Positions 24,495 to 33,648 are shown, counted from the first letter of the stretch. The stretch: 64,000 nt of DNA from Raskinella chloraquaticus (SeqCode) (GCA_002365175.1 DEZK01000013.1:62001-126000), one strand, 5' to 3'. The notes: generated by a model from the sequence alone, not told the origin. Numbers and translations are program-made.

Positions 24495-24980
24495 ATGATC
24501 CGTGCTCAACTGACCGAAAAAATCCTCGATATCAAGCGTCGGAATGGCTGGACGTGGAAGTATATCGTCGACCATATCAACGGCATGGCGCCGACCCTCG
24601 TCGTGGGAGCGCTGCTTGGCCAGATGAAGCTCGTCAGGCCTCTTGCCAGGCGGGCTGCCGAACTGTTCGGCCTGTCGGCGGAAGAAGAGGCGATGCTGAA
24701 CGAGGTGCCCAATCGTGGCACGCCGATGCCGCCAACCGATCCGCTGATCTATCGCTTCTACGAGATGGTGATGATCAACGGCCCGGCGTGGAAGGCGCTG
24801 ATCGAGGAGGAATTCGGCGACGGCATCATGTCGGCCATCGATTTTGACTGCCATATCGAGCGCCAGCCAAACCCCAAGGGCGACCGGGTCAAGATCAATC
24901 TCACCGGCAAGTTCCTGCCCTACAAATATTACGGCAATGAGCAGGGCGTTCCTGAATATGGCTTCAAGGAACAAGGCTGA
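24495..24980 (+). CDS. cynS: Cyanate hydratase (cyanase)
   Basis: This 161-residue protein has the cyanase active-site residues Arg87, Glu90 (YRFYEM) and Ser113 (IMSAIDF), spaced as in the E. coli enzyme (Arg96, Glu99, Ser122). The N-terminal POU-like helical domain is present. It converts cyanate plus bicarbonate to carbamate and CO2, and the carbamate yields ammonia, so it both detoxifies cyanate and supplies nitrogen. A CAGGGAG site precedes ATG 24495. It closes the sigma-54-driven operon with the ABC transporter. Confidence 0.95.
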   Translation: MIRAQLTEKILDIKRRNGWTWKYIVDHINGMAPTLVVGALLGQMKLVRPLARRAAELFGLSAEEEAMLNEVPNRGTPMPPTDPLIYRFYEMVMINGPAWKALIEEEFGDGIMSAIDFDCHIERQPNPKGDRVKINLTGKFLPYKYYGNEQGVPEYGFKEQG

Positions 24981-25046
24981 GCGCGCAGGATCATCTGCCT
25001 GCACTGCGAGAGGATCAGGGAGCCGCCTGCCAGCGGCCCCCGAGGC

Positions 25047-25322
25047 TCAACGACGACGAGGCGCGCCGCGAAAAGCACCACCGCCGGGAGGTGGGCCACC
25101 TTCGCCCTTATGGCGGAAGGTCAGGCGACCACGATCAAGATCGTAGGGCGTCATTTCAACCGTGACGCGATCACCGGCCAGCGTCTTGATGCGGTTTTTC
25201 TTCATCTTGCCGGCAGTATAGGCGACCACCACATGGTCGTTTTCCAGCTTCACCCGGAATTTGGCATCGGGCAGGACTTCAAGAACCGTGCCTTCAAATT
25301 CCAGTGCTTCTTCTTTCGCCAT
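25047..25322 (-). CDS. infA: Translation initiation factor IF-1 with C-terminal tail
   Basis: This 91-residue protein has an S1/OB-fold (MAKEEALEFEGTVLEVLPDAKFRVKLENDHVVVAYTAGKMKKNRIKTLAGDRVTVEMTPYDLDRGRLTFRHK). A Gly/Pro/Arg-rich tail (GEGGPPPGGGAFRGAPRRR) follows, making it about 20 residues longer than the usual 72. IF-1 binds the ribosomal A site during initiation. Tailed IF-1 copies occur in Rhizobiales and may be second paralogues; whether another infA exists cannot be seen here. Confidence 0.92.
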   Translation of the reverse strand: MAKEEALEFEGTVLEVLPDAKFRVKLENDHVVVAYTAGKMKKNRIKTLAGDRVTVEMTPYDLDRGRLTFRHKGEGGPPPGGGAFRGAPRRR

Positions 25323-25437
25323 CTAGGTCGATTGCTCCATCAGCTATTCAAAATATTGCGGACCAGCTTGTCCTCGCATGTGCGCTGCACAGGCTTTTAT
25401 ACGGTTTTTCGCTTTCCTCAAGCACCAAACGCGCTGG

Positions 25438-26166
25438 TCAGCCATCCACCTTCGCGGCGGCACGCCGTGCGCGATAGGCATCAATATGAATTTCAAGCTC
25501 CGCCCGGTCAGTCATGCCAGCCGGTTTGAGGCGGGTCGCGCAAGCCTGCTGGAACGGCACGAAGCGCTCATGGGCGACGCCAAGCAGGCGGCGCAATTCG
25601 ACGAGTGGCTCCCCATGATCATCAACGCGCAGGTCGAGATCGGGAAAGGCCTCGCTCGTCCATATTTTGAGGGCGGCTGACTGCTTGCCGCGTTTGTCAC
25701 CGCCTGCCTGCTGGCCGGCCTCAAGCGCGCGCAGCAGACGTTCGTCAAATTCGAGATCCGCGCCGGCGATATAGGCTTTCAGTGTTTCGTCCACCACTTG
25801 CGGACCAGCCAGCATGTTACCGGCAACCGAAACGAAGGGCGCTGACACCGATCCGCACCAGTCGATGCATTCGCTACCGGTAAAGCGGGCCGTCTGGCCT
25901 TCGCGGTCGATGACGTGGAGCTGGCGATGCTCGCGCCCGCTATCGGCAGCCGTCAGAATGGCGATGACGTCGCTGGCGCTGCGTCCCTCCTGCAGAAGGC
26001 GGTGACCGTCGACCATGTAAAGCGGGTTGGTGAAGGCCTGCGAGGCGAGCGCGCCGATCAGCCCGCCACCGGCTGGCACGCGGGCGCCAACCGCAAAGGC
26101 GCAGGTGGTGACGGCGACAGCGTAGGCGCCGCTTCTTTTGTCTTTGGCGACAATCGACCACGTCAT
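25438..26166 (-). CDS. DUF1028 family protein (Ntn-hydrolase-like)
   Basis: This 242-residue protein begins MTWSIVAKDKRSGAYAVAVTTCAFAVGARVPAGGGLIGALASQAFTNPLY, characteristic of DUF1028. It also has VAGNMLAGPQVVDETLKAY and a C-terminal RVDDHGEPLVELRRLL. The family is predicted to have an Ntn-hydrolase fold and is often found beside peptide transporters; its substrate is unproven. It is the last gene of the dpp-ggt operon, starting four bases after the Ggt stop. A role in hydrolysing imported peptide-like compounds is inferred. Confidence 0.87.
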   Translation of the reverse strand: MTWSIVAKDKRSGAYAVAVTTCAFAVGARVPAGGGLIGALASQAFTNPLYMVDGHRLLQEGRSASDVIAILTAADSGREHRQLHVIDREGQTARFTGSECIDWCGSVSAPFVSVAGNMLAGPQVVDETLKAYIAGADLEFDERLLRALEAGQQAGGDKRGKQSAALKIWTSEAFPDLDLRVDDHGEPLVELRRLLGVAHERFVPFQQACATRLKPAGMTDRAELEIHIDAYRARRAAAKVDG

Positions 26167-26169
26167 GCC

Positions 26170-27975
26170 TCAGCGCCCGACCGCATATGCCTGCATGAGG
26201 CGCGGCGTCGCGGCTGCGTGCAGCACGCCGTCCGGGCGGATGCCGGCAGCCGTCAGACGGCCCACCGACCATTCCGCCGCCACCTCGACGCGGTGGCCGC
26301 GCGCTTCCAGCGCTTTCAGTGCGGCATCGCCAATGGATGCTTCGACCGTCAACTGCCCAGGATTGGCCTCGCGCGGATAGAAGGAGGAGGGAAAATGCTG
26401 GGTGTGGAAGAGCGGCAGATCGATTGATTCCTGGAGGTTCAGACCGTGATGAACATGACGCAGGAAAAGCGAGAGCTGCCATTGCTCCTGCTGGTCGCCG
26501 CCCGGCGTACCAAAGACCAGACGCGGCTTGCCATCTCTCGAGGCCAGCGTCGGGGTCAGCGTCGTGCGTGGCCGCTTGCCGGGCGCGAGCGATGCCGGCA
26601 GCCCCTCCTCGAGCCAGAACATCTGCGCGCGCGTGTTGAGTGCAAAGCCAAGCTCGGGGATGACGGGAGAGGATTGCAGCCAGCCGCCCGAGGGGGTTGC
26701 CGAAATCATATTGCCCCACTGGTCGATGGCATCAATGTGGACGGTATCGCCACGGCGCGCCGTGCCAGCCGCCTGCATGCTCTGCATCGTCGGCTCGCCG
26801 AACGTGCCAGCTGTCTGCTGTACCGAGCCCAATTTGCGTACCCCTTTCAGCATGCGCGCCACCTGCAATTCATAGCCCGGTATGGTGCCCGGGCGCAGCT
26901 CGTGCGAGGCGCGCGGCCCGATCAATTTGCGCCGCTCATCGGCATAAGTCCCGGACAGAAGCTGCTCGATCGGTACCTTCACGAAAGCCGGGTCGCCGTA
27001 ATAGGCCTCGCGGTCGGCGAAGGCGAGCTTCATGGCCTCGGCGAGCGTGTGGACGAAGGCTTCACCTGCCGGATCAAGGGCAGCGATATCGGTACCTTCC
27101 AGCAGCGCCAGCGTCTGCAGGAAAACAGGCCCCTGCCCCCACGGTCCCGTCTTGTGGAGCGTCCAGCCGTGATAATCGCGGGTCAGCGGCGCCTCATAGG
27201 TGGCCTTCCATCCCGCCAGATCATCGCCGGTGAGCAGCCCCTTATGGCGGCGCCCCGATGCATCGAGCACCTCTTCGGTGCGGCAGAAGCGGTCCATCGC
27301 CTCGGCGATGAAACCGCGATAATAGATGTCGCGTGCCGCCTCGAACTGGCCGTCGCGGTCAGGCGTGCGGGCTTCGGCTTCGCCGAGCAGACGGAGCCAG
27401 CAGGCGGCAAGTGCCGGATTGGCAAAAAGTTCGCGGGCTTTCGGCGCTTCGCCTCTTGGTAACCAGACCTCGCCGGACGTTGGCCATTCACTTGTGAACA
27501 GATCGCGCAGCCCGGAAATCGTATCGGCAACGCGCGGCAGCATGGGATGGCCCCTGCCGGCATAGCCGATGGCCGGCTCCAGAATATCGCGCAGCCGCAA
27601 TCTGCCGTGATCGCGCACCAGCTGCATCCATGCGTCAAAGGCGCCGGGAACGACCGTTGCCAGCAGGCCGGAGCCTGGAATGAGATCAAGACCCAGTCCC
27701 TTGAAAGCCTGAATGGTGGCGCCCGCCGGCGCGCTGCCCTGTCCGCACAAGACCTCAACCTTGTCATTCTTCGCCGAATAGAAAATCGCCGGCACCTCAC
27801 CGCCTGGCCCGCACAGATGCGGTTCAACGATCTGCAGGACAAAGGCCGCGGCCGCGCACGCATCAAAAGCCGTGCCGTTCCTTTCCAGCATCGACATACC
27901 GGTCTGCGAGGCAAGCCAGTGGGTGGAGGTGACGACGCCAAACGTCGCGAGGATTTCAGGGCGGGTTGTGAACAT
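26170..27975 (-). CDS. Gamma-glutamyltransferase family protein
   Basis: This 601-residue Ntn-hydrolase precursor should self-cleave before Thr411 (RRGD/TVHIDAIDQWGNMIS), freeing the nucleophilic threonine. The downstream PSGGWLQSS and the C-terminal LVFGTPGGDQQEQWQL match the family's substrate and oxyanion regions. No signal peptide is apparent, so it is probably cytoplasmic, unlike periplasmic Ggt. It lies in a peptide-importer operon, which suggests intracellular hydrolysis of imported gamma-glutamyl peptides such as glutathione conjugates. Confidence 0.9.
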   Translation of the reverse strand: MFTTRPEILATFGVVTSTHWLASQTGMSMLERNGTAFDACAAAAFVLQIVEPHLCGPGGEVPAIFYSAKNDKVEVLCGQGSAPAGATIQAFKGLGLDLIPGSGLLATVVPGAFDAWMQLVRDHGRLRLRDILEPAIGYAGRGHPMLPRVADTISGLRDLFTSEWPTSGEVWLPRGEAPKARELFANPALAACWLRLLGEAEARTPDRDGQFEAARDIYYRGFIAEAMDRFCRTEEVLDASGRRHKGLLTGDDLAGWKATYEAPLTRDYHGWTLHKTGPWGQGPVFLQTLALLEGTDIAALDPAGEAFVHTLAEAMKLAFADREAYYGDPAFVKVPIEQLLSGTYADERRKLIGPRASHELRPGTIPGYELQVARMLKGVRKLGSVQQTAGTFGEPTMQSMQAAGTARRGDTVHIDAIDQWGNMISATPSGGWLQSSPVIPELGFALNTRAQMFWLEEGLPASLAPGKRPRTTLTPTLASRDGKPRLVFGTPGGDQQEQWQLSLFLRHVHHGLNLQESIDLPLFHTQHFPSSFYPREANPGQLTVEASIGDAALKALEARGHRVEVAAEWSVGRLTAAGIRPDGVLHAAATPRLMQAYAVGR

Positions 27976-27998
27976 GGCTGATCCCTTTTTGTAACTAT

Positions 27999-28871
27999 TC
28001 AGGAGCGGCGCGGGTCAAGCGCATCGCGCAGCCCGTCACCCATCAGATTGAACGCCAGAACGACCACGAAAATGGCAAGACCCGGCCATAACGACATCCA
28101 CGGCGCCTGCTCGATAAAATTCTTGGCGGTGTTCAGCATGGAGCCCCAGGAGGGCGATGGCGGTTGCTGGCCAAGTCCGAGGAAGCTGAGGCTTGCTTCG
28201 GCGATGATGGCTGAGGCGGTGGCAAGCGTTGCCTGCACGATGACAGGCGCGATGACATTGGGCAGCACATGACGGATCAAAATGACATGATGGGGCAGGC
28301 CGATGGCGCGCGCACCCTCGACATAGTCCTCGGCCTTCACCGAAATCACCTGTCCGCGCGTCAGACGCACGAAGATCGGCATGGCGGCAAGGCCAATGGC
28401 GACCATGGCGTTGGCGAGCGAGGGTCCGAGAAACGCTGCCAGGGCAATCGCCAGAATAAGGAACGGGCAGGCCAGCAATGCCTCGGTGCATCGCGAGATG
28501 ACCATGTCAACAAGTCCGCCGTAATAGCCCGCGATCAGACCAATCGGCAGGCCGATGGCAATGGCAATGGAGACCGAGATGACGCCGGCCATCAACGAGG
28601 CGCGAGCACCATAAAGCATGCGCGCGAACAGGTCGCGCCCGAGTTCGTCTGTTCCCAGCCAGTAGGCGAGGCCTGGTGGCTTGCGAATGGCCAGGAAATT
28701 GGTGGTGTTTGGATCGTAGCGTGTGATCAGGGGGGCCAGGATCGCCATCGCCAGGATCAGCGCGATGACACAGGCGCCGGCGACGGCGCCACGGTTGGAC
28801 AGAAAACGGGTGAGCGCGCGAGAGCGCGCTCTTGGGGCAGAGATTTGTGCATTGGTGGCAAGGAGTGTCAT
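27999..28871 (-). CDS. Dipeptide/oligopeptide ABC transporter permease (DppC type)
   Basis: This 290-residue protein has about six membrane helices, the N-terminal OppC segment (RFLSNRGAVAGACVIALILAMAILAPLI), WLGTDELGRDLFARMLYGARASL and the permease loop EDYVEGARAIGLPHHVILIRHVLPNVIAPVIV. ATG 28871 overlaps the DppB stop (ATGA). The frame stays open upstream but that part lies inside dppB and is not homologous. Confidence 0.92.
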   Translation of the reverse strand: MTLLATNAQISAPRARSRALTRFLSNRGAVAGACVIALILAMAILAPLITRYDPNTTNFLAIRKPPGLAYWLGTDELGRDLFARMLYGARASLMAGVISVSIAIAIGLPIGLIAGYYGGLVDMVISRCTEALLACPFLILAIALAAFLGPSLANAMVAIGLAAMPIFVRLTRGQVISVKAEDYVEGARAIGLPHHVILIRHVLPNVIAPVIVQATLATASAIIAEASLSFLGLGQQPPSPSWGSMLNTAKNFIEQAPWMSLWPGLAIFVVVLAFNLMGDGLRDALDPRRS

Positions 28872-29824
28872 CGCGTGCCCCTCAGGCGCGGATTGACGAT
28901 CACATAGAGGATATCGGCCAGGAGATTCATGGCGATGAAGCCGACCGCCACGCACAGCACCACGCCCTGGACGACAGAATAATCCCGGTTGAAGACGCCA
29001 TCGACGATGAGTTTGCCAAAGCCTGGAATGGAGAAAATCTGCTCGGTCAGAACAGCACCCGCCATCAACTCGCCAAACAGCAGGGTGGCAATCGAGACCA
29101 CAGGGATAAGGGCGTTGCGGAAGGCGTGTTTCCACACGACTGCTGGTTCAAACAGGCCCTTGGCGCGGGCGGTGCGCACATAATCTTGGCTCAATACCTC
29201 CAACATCGATGATCGGGTATGGCGCATGATGGTGGCGGCAAGCGCGTTACCCAGAACAAAGGCTGGCATGATCATCGTCTGCAGAGCGCGCCACGGGTCT
29301 TCCCACAGAGAGACGAAGCCTGACGCCGGCAGCAGGCGGAAATTCACCGACACGATGAGAATAAGAATGATGCCCAGCCAGAAATTGGGGATCGACAGAC
29401 CCGACAGAGCCATCGTCGACACCGCGCTGTCGACCCAGGTCCCTTTGCGGGTGGCGGCAAAGACACCCAGGGGAATACCGATCCCCAAGGCAAAGATCAT
29501 GGCAAAAGCCGCCAACTGCAGGGTAACCGGCAATTTCTGCACGATGAGAGCAGATACCGAGGCACCGGTGCGCAATGAAGCGCCAAAATTACCCTGCACC
29601 ACTTGTTTGATCCACGCCCAGTACTGCAGCGGAATGGGGTCGTCGAAGCGATAGAGCTCGCGCAGATAGGCCAGCACCTGCGGGTCGCGCTCCTCGCCGG
29701 CAATGACCAGAACGGGGTCCCCTGGCAGCAGTTTCTGCAGGCCAAAAACGAAAATTGACACGAGTATGAGCGTCGGCAAGGCGATCAGCAGGCGTCGGGC
29801 GATCATCTCCAGCACGACGAGCAC
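28868..29824 (-). CDS. Dipeptide/oligopeptide ABC transporter permease (DppB type)
   Basis: This 318-residue protein begins with the DppB segment RRLLIALPTLILVSIFVFGLQKLLPGDPV. It has the permease loop QDYVRTARAKGLFEPAVVWKHAFRNALIPVVSI and ends VIVNPRLRG. Six membrane helices are expected. It pairs with the DppC-type permease encoded next and follows the binding-protein gene after a 142-base gap containing a hairpin. Confidence 0.93.
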   Translation of the reverse strand: MLVVLEMIARRLLIALPTLILVSIFVFGLQKLLPGDPVLVIAGEERDPQVLAYLRELYRFDDPIPLQYWAWIKQVVQGNFGASLRTGASVSALIVQKLPVTLQLAAFAMIFALGIGIPLGVFAATRKGTWVDSAVSTMALSGLSIPNFWLGIILILIVSVNFRLLPASGFVSLWEDPWRALQTMIMPAFVLGNALAATIMRHTRSSMLEVLSQDYVRTARAKGLFEPAVVWKHAFRNALIPVVSIATLLFGELMAGAVLTEQIFSIPGFGKLIVDGVFNRDYSVVQGVVLCVAVGFIAMNLLADILYVIVNPRLRGTR

Positions 29825-29898
29825 CTCCTGATCCCAAAGGCGTCGGCGCCCTCCTGATCACCCGGACTTGCCCCGGCCGCAAGCGCCCGAGCCGGACT

Positions 29899-29928
29899 GT
29901 GCCCTGGCGCGAGCCAGCACCGGGGCAC
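29899..29928 (-). repeat. Hairpin between dppA and dppB
   Basis: GTGCCCTGG and CCGGGGCAC can pair over nine positions (one G-T) around a 12-base loop. No T-run follows, so it may act as an mRNA stability element rather than a terminator, holding binding-protein mRNA above permease mRNA. Confidence 0.45.
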
Positions 29929-29966
29929 ACTGGCAAGCTCTGTAAAAAGACACCGGTGCCTTGTGC

Positions 29967-31484
29967 TCATCTGGTGATTTTCATGCCATTCAACCGGATG
30001 ATGCCATCAGGATAAGGCACGAAACCATCCACTTTCGCTGACACGACATAGGGCCAGTTCCAGTAGAGCAGATAGATGATCGGAAGGTCCTCCTGCACAA
30101 TCTTCTGCACGGCGTCGTAAAGTTTGCGGCGCTCCGCCGGCTCGTATCTGGTCCGCGCCTCATTCATCAGGCGGTCGACCTCGGCGTTCGAATATTTGCC
30201 GTCATTCTGGCCACCGCCAGTCGTCCAGAAGACATGGGTATTGCCATCAGGATCAGCACGCCCCGACCAGCCGACCGAACTCATCTGAAAACGGCCGGCA
30301 ACCTGCTCGCGCAGGAGCGTGGCAAATTCTGTCGAACGTATCTTGACGTTGAAGCCGGCTTCGCCCGCCATCGCCTGAACGACCTCGACGAGGCGCAGGA
30401 AGACGGGGTTGTTGGCAGCCTGGATTTCGACGTCGATGGGCGCCTTGTCCAACCCCGCCTCCTTCAGGAGTTGCCTCGCCTTGGCGACATCGCGGGCGGG
30501 TAACTTGATATCGGGGTTATGGGCGAAACTGGACGGCGGGAACGCCTGAATGGCGGGCGGATAGGTGCCCTCGAACACAACGTCACTCAGCGCCTGACGA
30601 TCAAGCGAGAGGCTGAAGGCCTGGCGCACGCGCTTGTCGCGCCCCAGCGGGTTGTCGGCTGCCGGACCGTTGCCGACATTGACGGTCAGGCCTTGATAGC
30701 CAAGCCCGGTGATCTCGACATATTTGAGCGATGCATCGCTCTTGACGCTCTTCGTATCGGTTGGCGCCAGGCGCTCCAGCATGTCAAGATCGCCCGAGCG
30801 CAGATTGGCAAGGCGCACGGTCGTATCGGGAATGGCGCGATAGATGACGCGATCAAACGCATAGTCCTGCTTGCGCCAGTGATCAGCAAAGCGCTCCAGC
30901 ACGATGCGATCATTCTGGACGCGTTCGACGAATTTATAGGGACCTGAACAGACCGGCTTTGCCGCGACATCACTGGCGAGTGATTTTGGCGCCAGCATCA
31001 TCCCAGCGCGATCAGACAGTGCGTAAAGGATCGTGGCATCGGGTTTCGCCAGTTTGAGGAGGATGGTCGAGGCATCGACCACATCAACAGACGCGATCGA
31101 CGCCAGCTCGGATTTACGCCGCGAGTCGGCCAGCGTCCGGGCGCGGTCGAGATTGGCTTTCACCGCCTCGCCGTCCATCGCCTCACCATCGTGGAATTTG
31201 ACGCCGGCGCGCAGCTTGATGGTGATTGATAGGCCATCGGGAGAGATCGTCCACGAGGAAGCGAGCTGCGGCACCAGTTCAAGTTTGGGCGAGATATCGA
31301 TCAGCTTGTCACAGAGCGCGGCAAAAACCACGCGTCCGACATAGGTATTGCCCTTGTGCGGATCGAGCGCATCAGGATCTTCCTGCAAGCCGATACGGAA
31401 GGTGGATTGCGCCGAGGCGGGCGATGCAGCAGCGCATGCCAGCAAAGCGGCAAGGCCGGTGGCGAGGAGCGGATATCGGGTCAT
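29967..31484 (-). CDS. Peptide ABC transporter substrate-binding protein (DppA/OppA type)
   Basis: This 505-residue periplasmic protein has a Sec signal (MTRYPLLATGLAALLACAAASPASAQ). The SBP_bac_5 fold follows: TFRIGLQEDPDALDPHKGNTYVGRVVFAALCDKLIDISPKLELVPQLASSWTISPDGLSITIKLRAGVKFHDGE. It delivers peptides to the DppBC channel. Its start overlaps the stop of the upstream ATPase gene. With Ggt downstream, glutathione or other gamma-glutamyl peptides are plausible ligands. Confidence 0.93.
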   Translation of the reverse strand: MTRYPLLATGLAALLACAAASPASAQSTFRIGLQEDPDALDPHKGNTYVGRVVFAALCDKLIDISPKLELVPQLASSWTISPDGLSITIKLRAGVKFHDGEAMDGEAVKANLDRARTLADSRRKSELASIASVDVVDASTILLKLAKPDATILYALSDRAGMMLAPKSLASDVAAKPVCSGPYKFVERVQNDRIVLERFADHWRKQDYAFDRVIYRAIPDTTVRLANLRSGDLDMLERLAPTDTKSVKSDASLKYVEITGLGYQGLTVNVGNGPAADNPLGRDKRVRQAFSLSLDRQALSDVVFEGTYPPAIQAFPPSSFAHNPDIKLPARDVAKARQLLKEAGLDKAPIDVEIQAANNPVFLRLVEVVQAMAGEAGFNVKIRSTEFATLLREQVAGRFQMSSVGWSGRADPDGNTHVFWTTGGGQNDGKYSNAEVDRLMNEARTRYEPAERRKLYDAVQKIVQEDLPIIYLLYWNWPYVVSAKVDGFVPYPDGIIRLNGMKITR

Positions 31485-32608
31485 GGTGTGATGGAACCTC
31501 CCTGAGATGACGATTGACGCAAAGCGTCGGCGAAGACAGCGATACGCTGCTGGCGTTGGATTGAAGGTGTGAAGGCAAGAGGGGCGCTCGCGCCGGCGGC
31601 GGCAATCTCGCGCCAGAAATGACAGGAAACGGAGCGACCTTCCTCAACCGTTTCGCTCACGGGCCGCTCACTTGAGCAACGCGCCCGGGCATGGGCGCAG
31701 CGCGTGTGGAAACGGCATCCCGACGGCGGACGGCTCGGGCTCGGCGGATCGCCTTCAAGCAGCGCATGCTGGCGCCGCGCTGCCGGATCAGCGATGGGGG
31801 CGGACGCGATCAGCGCCTGGGTATAGGGGTGAAGCGGCGTCTCGAACAGCGCGTCTGCGGGTGCAAATTCGACAATCTCGCCCAGATACATCACCGCCAC
31901 CCGCTCGCTGACATGGCGAATGACGGCGAGGTTATGGGCAATCAGCACAAGGGTAAACCCAAGCTCGCTGCCAAGGTCCTCCAGCAGGTTGATGATCTGG
32001 GCCTGAATCGAGACATCGAGTGCTGATACCGGCTCATCGCCCACCAGCAGGCGCGGCCCGCTGGCGAGCGCCCGGGCAATCGCAATACGCTGGCGCTGGC
32101 CGCCAGAAAATTCATGCGGATAGCGGGATGCATAGGCAGCGGGCAGACCGACCAGCCCCAACATGCGCGCCACATGGTCAGCAACATCCCGGCCCTTCGC
32201 GATCCCGTGGAAGCGGATCGGCTCGCCAATCAGCGTCGCCACCGTGTGGCGCGGGTTGAGCGAGGCATAAGGGTCCTGAAAGACGATTTGCAGCGCCTTT
32301 CTTCTCTGCCGCATCGCCTTGTCATCAAGGGCCATCAGATCAACGCCCTCAAAACGAACGGAGCCGGCATCAGCCTCAATCAGCCGCAGGAGGCAGCGGC
32401 CGAGGGTTGACTTTCCACACCCCGATTCACCGACGATCGCCAGACGTTCGCCCTTGCGGACCTGCAATGAGACACCGTCAACCGCACGCACCGGATCACT
32501 GCGGCCAAACAGGCGGGATGAGCCGAACTGCTTGACGATACCTTCTGCCTCGAGAATGTGCGGACGCAGCGGGGGTGATTGTTCGGGTGCGGTATCTGCT
32601 TTGGTCAT
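31481..32608 (-). CDS. Peptide ABC transporter ATP-binding protein (DppF type)
   Basis: This 375-residue ATPase has Walker A GESGCGKST, signature FSGGQRQRIAIARAL, Walker B LLVGDEPVSALD and switch LIAHN. The C-terminal oligo_HPY region is DPPSPSRPPSGCRFHTRCAHARARC. The final 35 residues extend past the usual end. It overlaps both neighbours by four bases (ATGA-type junctions). Confidence 0.92.
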   Translation of the reverse strand: MTKADTAPEQSPPLRPHILEAEGIVKQFGSSRLFGRSDPVRAVDGVSLQVRKGERLAIVGESGCGKSTLGRCLLRLIEADAGSVRFEGVDLMALDDKAMRQRRKALQIVFQDPYASLNPRHTVATLIGEPIRFHGIAKGRDVADHVARMLGLVGLPAAYASRYPHEFSGGQRQRIAIARALASGPRLLVGDEPVSALDVSIQAQIINLLEDLGSELGFTLVLIAHNLAVIRHVSERVAVMYLGEIVEFAPADALFETPLHPYTQALIASAPIADPAARRQHALLEGDPPSPSRPPSGCRFHTRCAHARARCSSERPVSETVEEGRSVSCHFWREIAAAGASAPLAFTPSIQRQQRIAVFADALRQSSSQGGSITP

Positions 32609-33648
32609 CGAACCCGCCCGCTTATGGTTTCAACCGGCGCTTCGAAGCAGGCGACACGGTGGTTGCCAACACCGAGTGCGCGCAATGGCGGGCGTTCAGA
32701 TGTACATCTGGCGGTGACAAACGGACAGCGGCTGGCAAAGCGGCAGGCGGATGAAAAAGCTTCCGGCGGCGGCACGCTGCCGGGAATGGCGGCGAGCCGC
32801 CCCAAGCGTTTGCCTAGTCCTGGCATCGAGCCCAGCAAGCCAATGGTATAGGGATGCTGCGGATCATCAAAAATATCCGCAACCGGGCCGCGTTCAACCA
32901 CGCGCCCCGCATACATGACTGCGACCTCGTCCGCCACTTCCGCGACAACGCCCAGATCATGGGTCACCAGCACGACGGCTGTGCCGCTTTCAGTCTGCAA
33001 TTGACGAATGAGGGCAAGGATCTGCGCCTGGATGGTCACATCGAGCGCGGTCGTCGGCTCATCGGCGATGAGGAGCGTCGGGTCATTGGCAAGCGCCATG
33101 GCGATCATCGCGCGCTGGCGCATACCGCCTGACATTTCATGAGGATAGGCATCAAGGCGTGTTGCGGCTGCGGGAATGCGCACGCGCTCCAGCATGTCAC
33201 GGGCACGCGCCCTGCCCTGCGCCTGGCTGCAATTGCGATGGCGCACGACGCTTTCAGCAATCTGATCGCCGATGGTGAAGGCCGGGTTGAGCGCCGTCAT
33301 CGGCTCCTGGAAGATCATGGCCATACGGTCGCCGCGCAAATCAGCCAGAGCATGTTCGCTCAGCGCGAGCAGGTCCCGCCCCTCGAAGCGGACCGCGCCG
33401 GCGGTGACCGTCGCTGCTGGCTTTGGCAACAACCCCATGACCGCCAGAGAGACAATGCTTTTGCCGCAGCCTGATTCACCCACCACGCACAAGGTCTTGC
33501 CAGGGCCAACCGACAGCGACACGCCATCGGCGACATGGATGCCGGGCGGGTGGGCAGCAAACCGTATCGCCAGATCACTCACATCGAGCACCGGCACGGT
33601 CGCGGACACGTCACGACGATCTGCAACTTGCCGCTCGACGACGCCCAA
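32605..33648 (-). CDS. Peptide ABC transporter ATP-binding protein (DppD type)
   Basis: This 347-residue ATPase has Walker A GESGCGKSI, signature MSGGMRQRAMIAMAL, Walker B LLIADEPTTALD and switch LVTHD. The C-terminal HPY segment is ACRFASRCPFVTARC. The start is a TTG at 33648 supported by AAGGAG five bases upstream; no ATG fits. It is the first gene of the dppDFABC-ggt-DUF1028 operon. Confidence 0.9.
   Translation of the reverse strand: MGVVERQVADRRDVSATVPVLDVSDLAIRFAAHPPGIHVADGVSLSVGPGKTLCVVGESGCGKSIVSLAVMGLLPKPAATVTAGAVRFEGRDLLALSEHALADLRGDRMAMIFQEPMTALNPAFTIGDQIAESVVRHRNCSQAQGRARARDMLERVRIPAAATRLDAYPHEMSGGMRQRAMIAMALANDPTLLIADEPTTALDVTIQAQILALIRQLQTESGTAVVLVTHDLGVVAEVADEVAVMYAGRVVERGPVADIFDDPQHPYTIGLLGSMPGLGKRLGRLAAIPGSVPPPEAFSSACRFASRCPFVTARCTSERPPLRALGVGNHRVACFEAPVETISGRVR

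Noticed and set aside
26446..27462. Plus-strand frame of 338 codons opposite gamma-glutamyltransferase
   Set aside because: It is antisense to an intact Ggt family gene with its catalytic threonine and shows no domain of its own.
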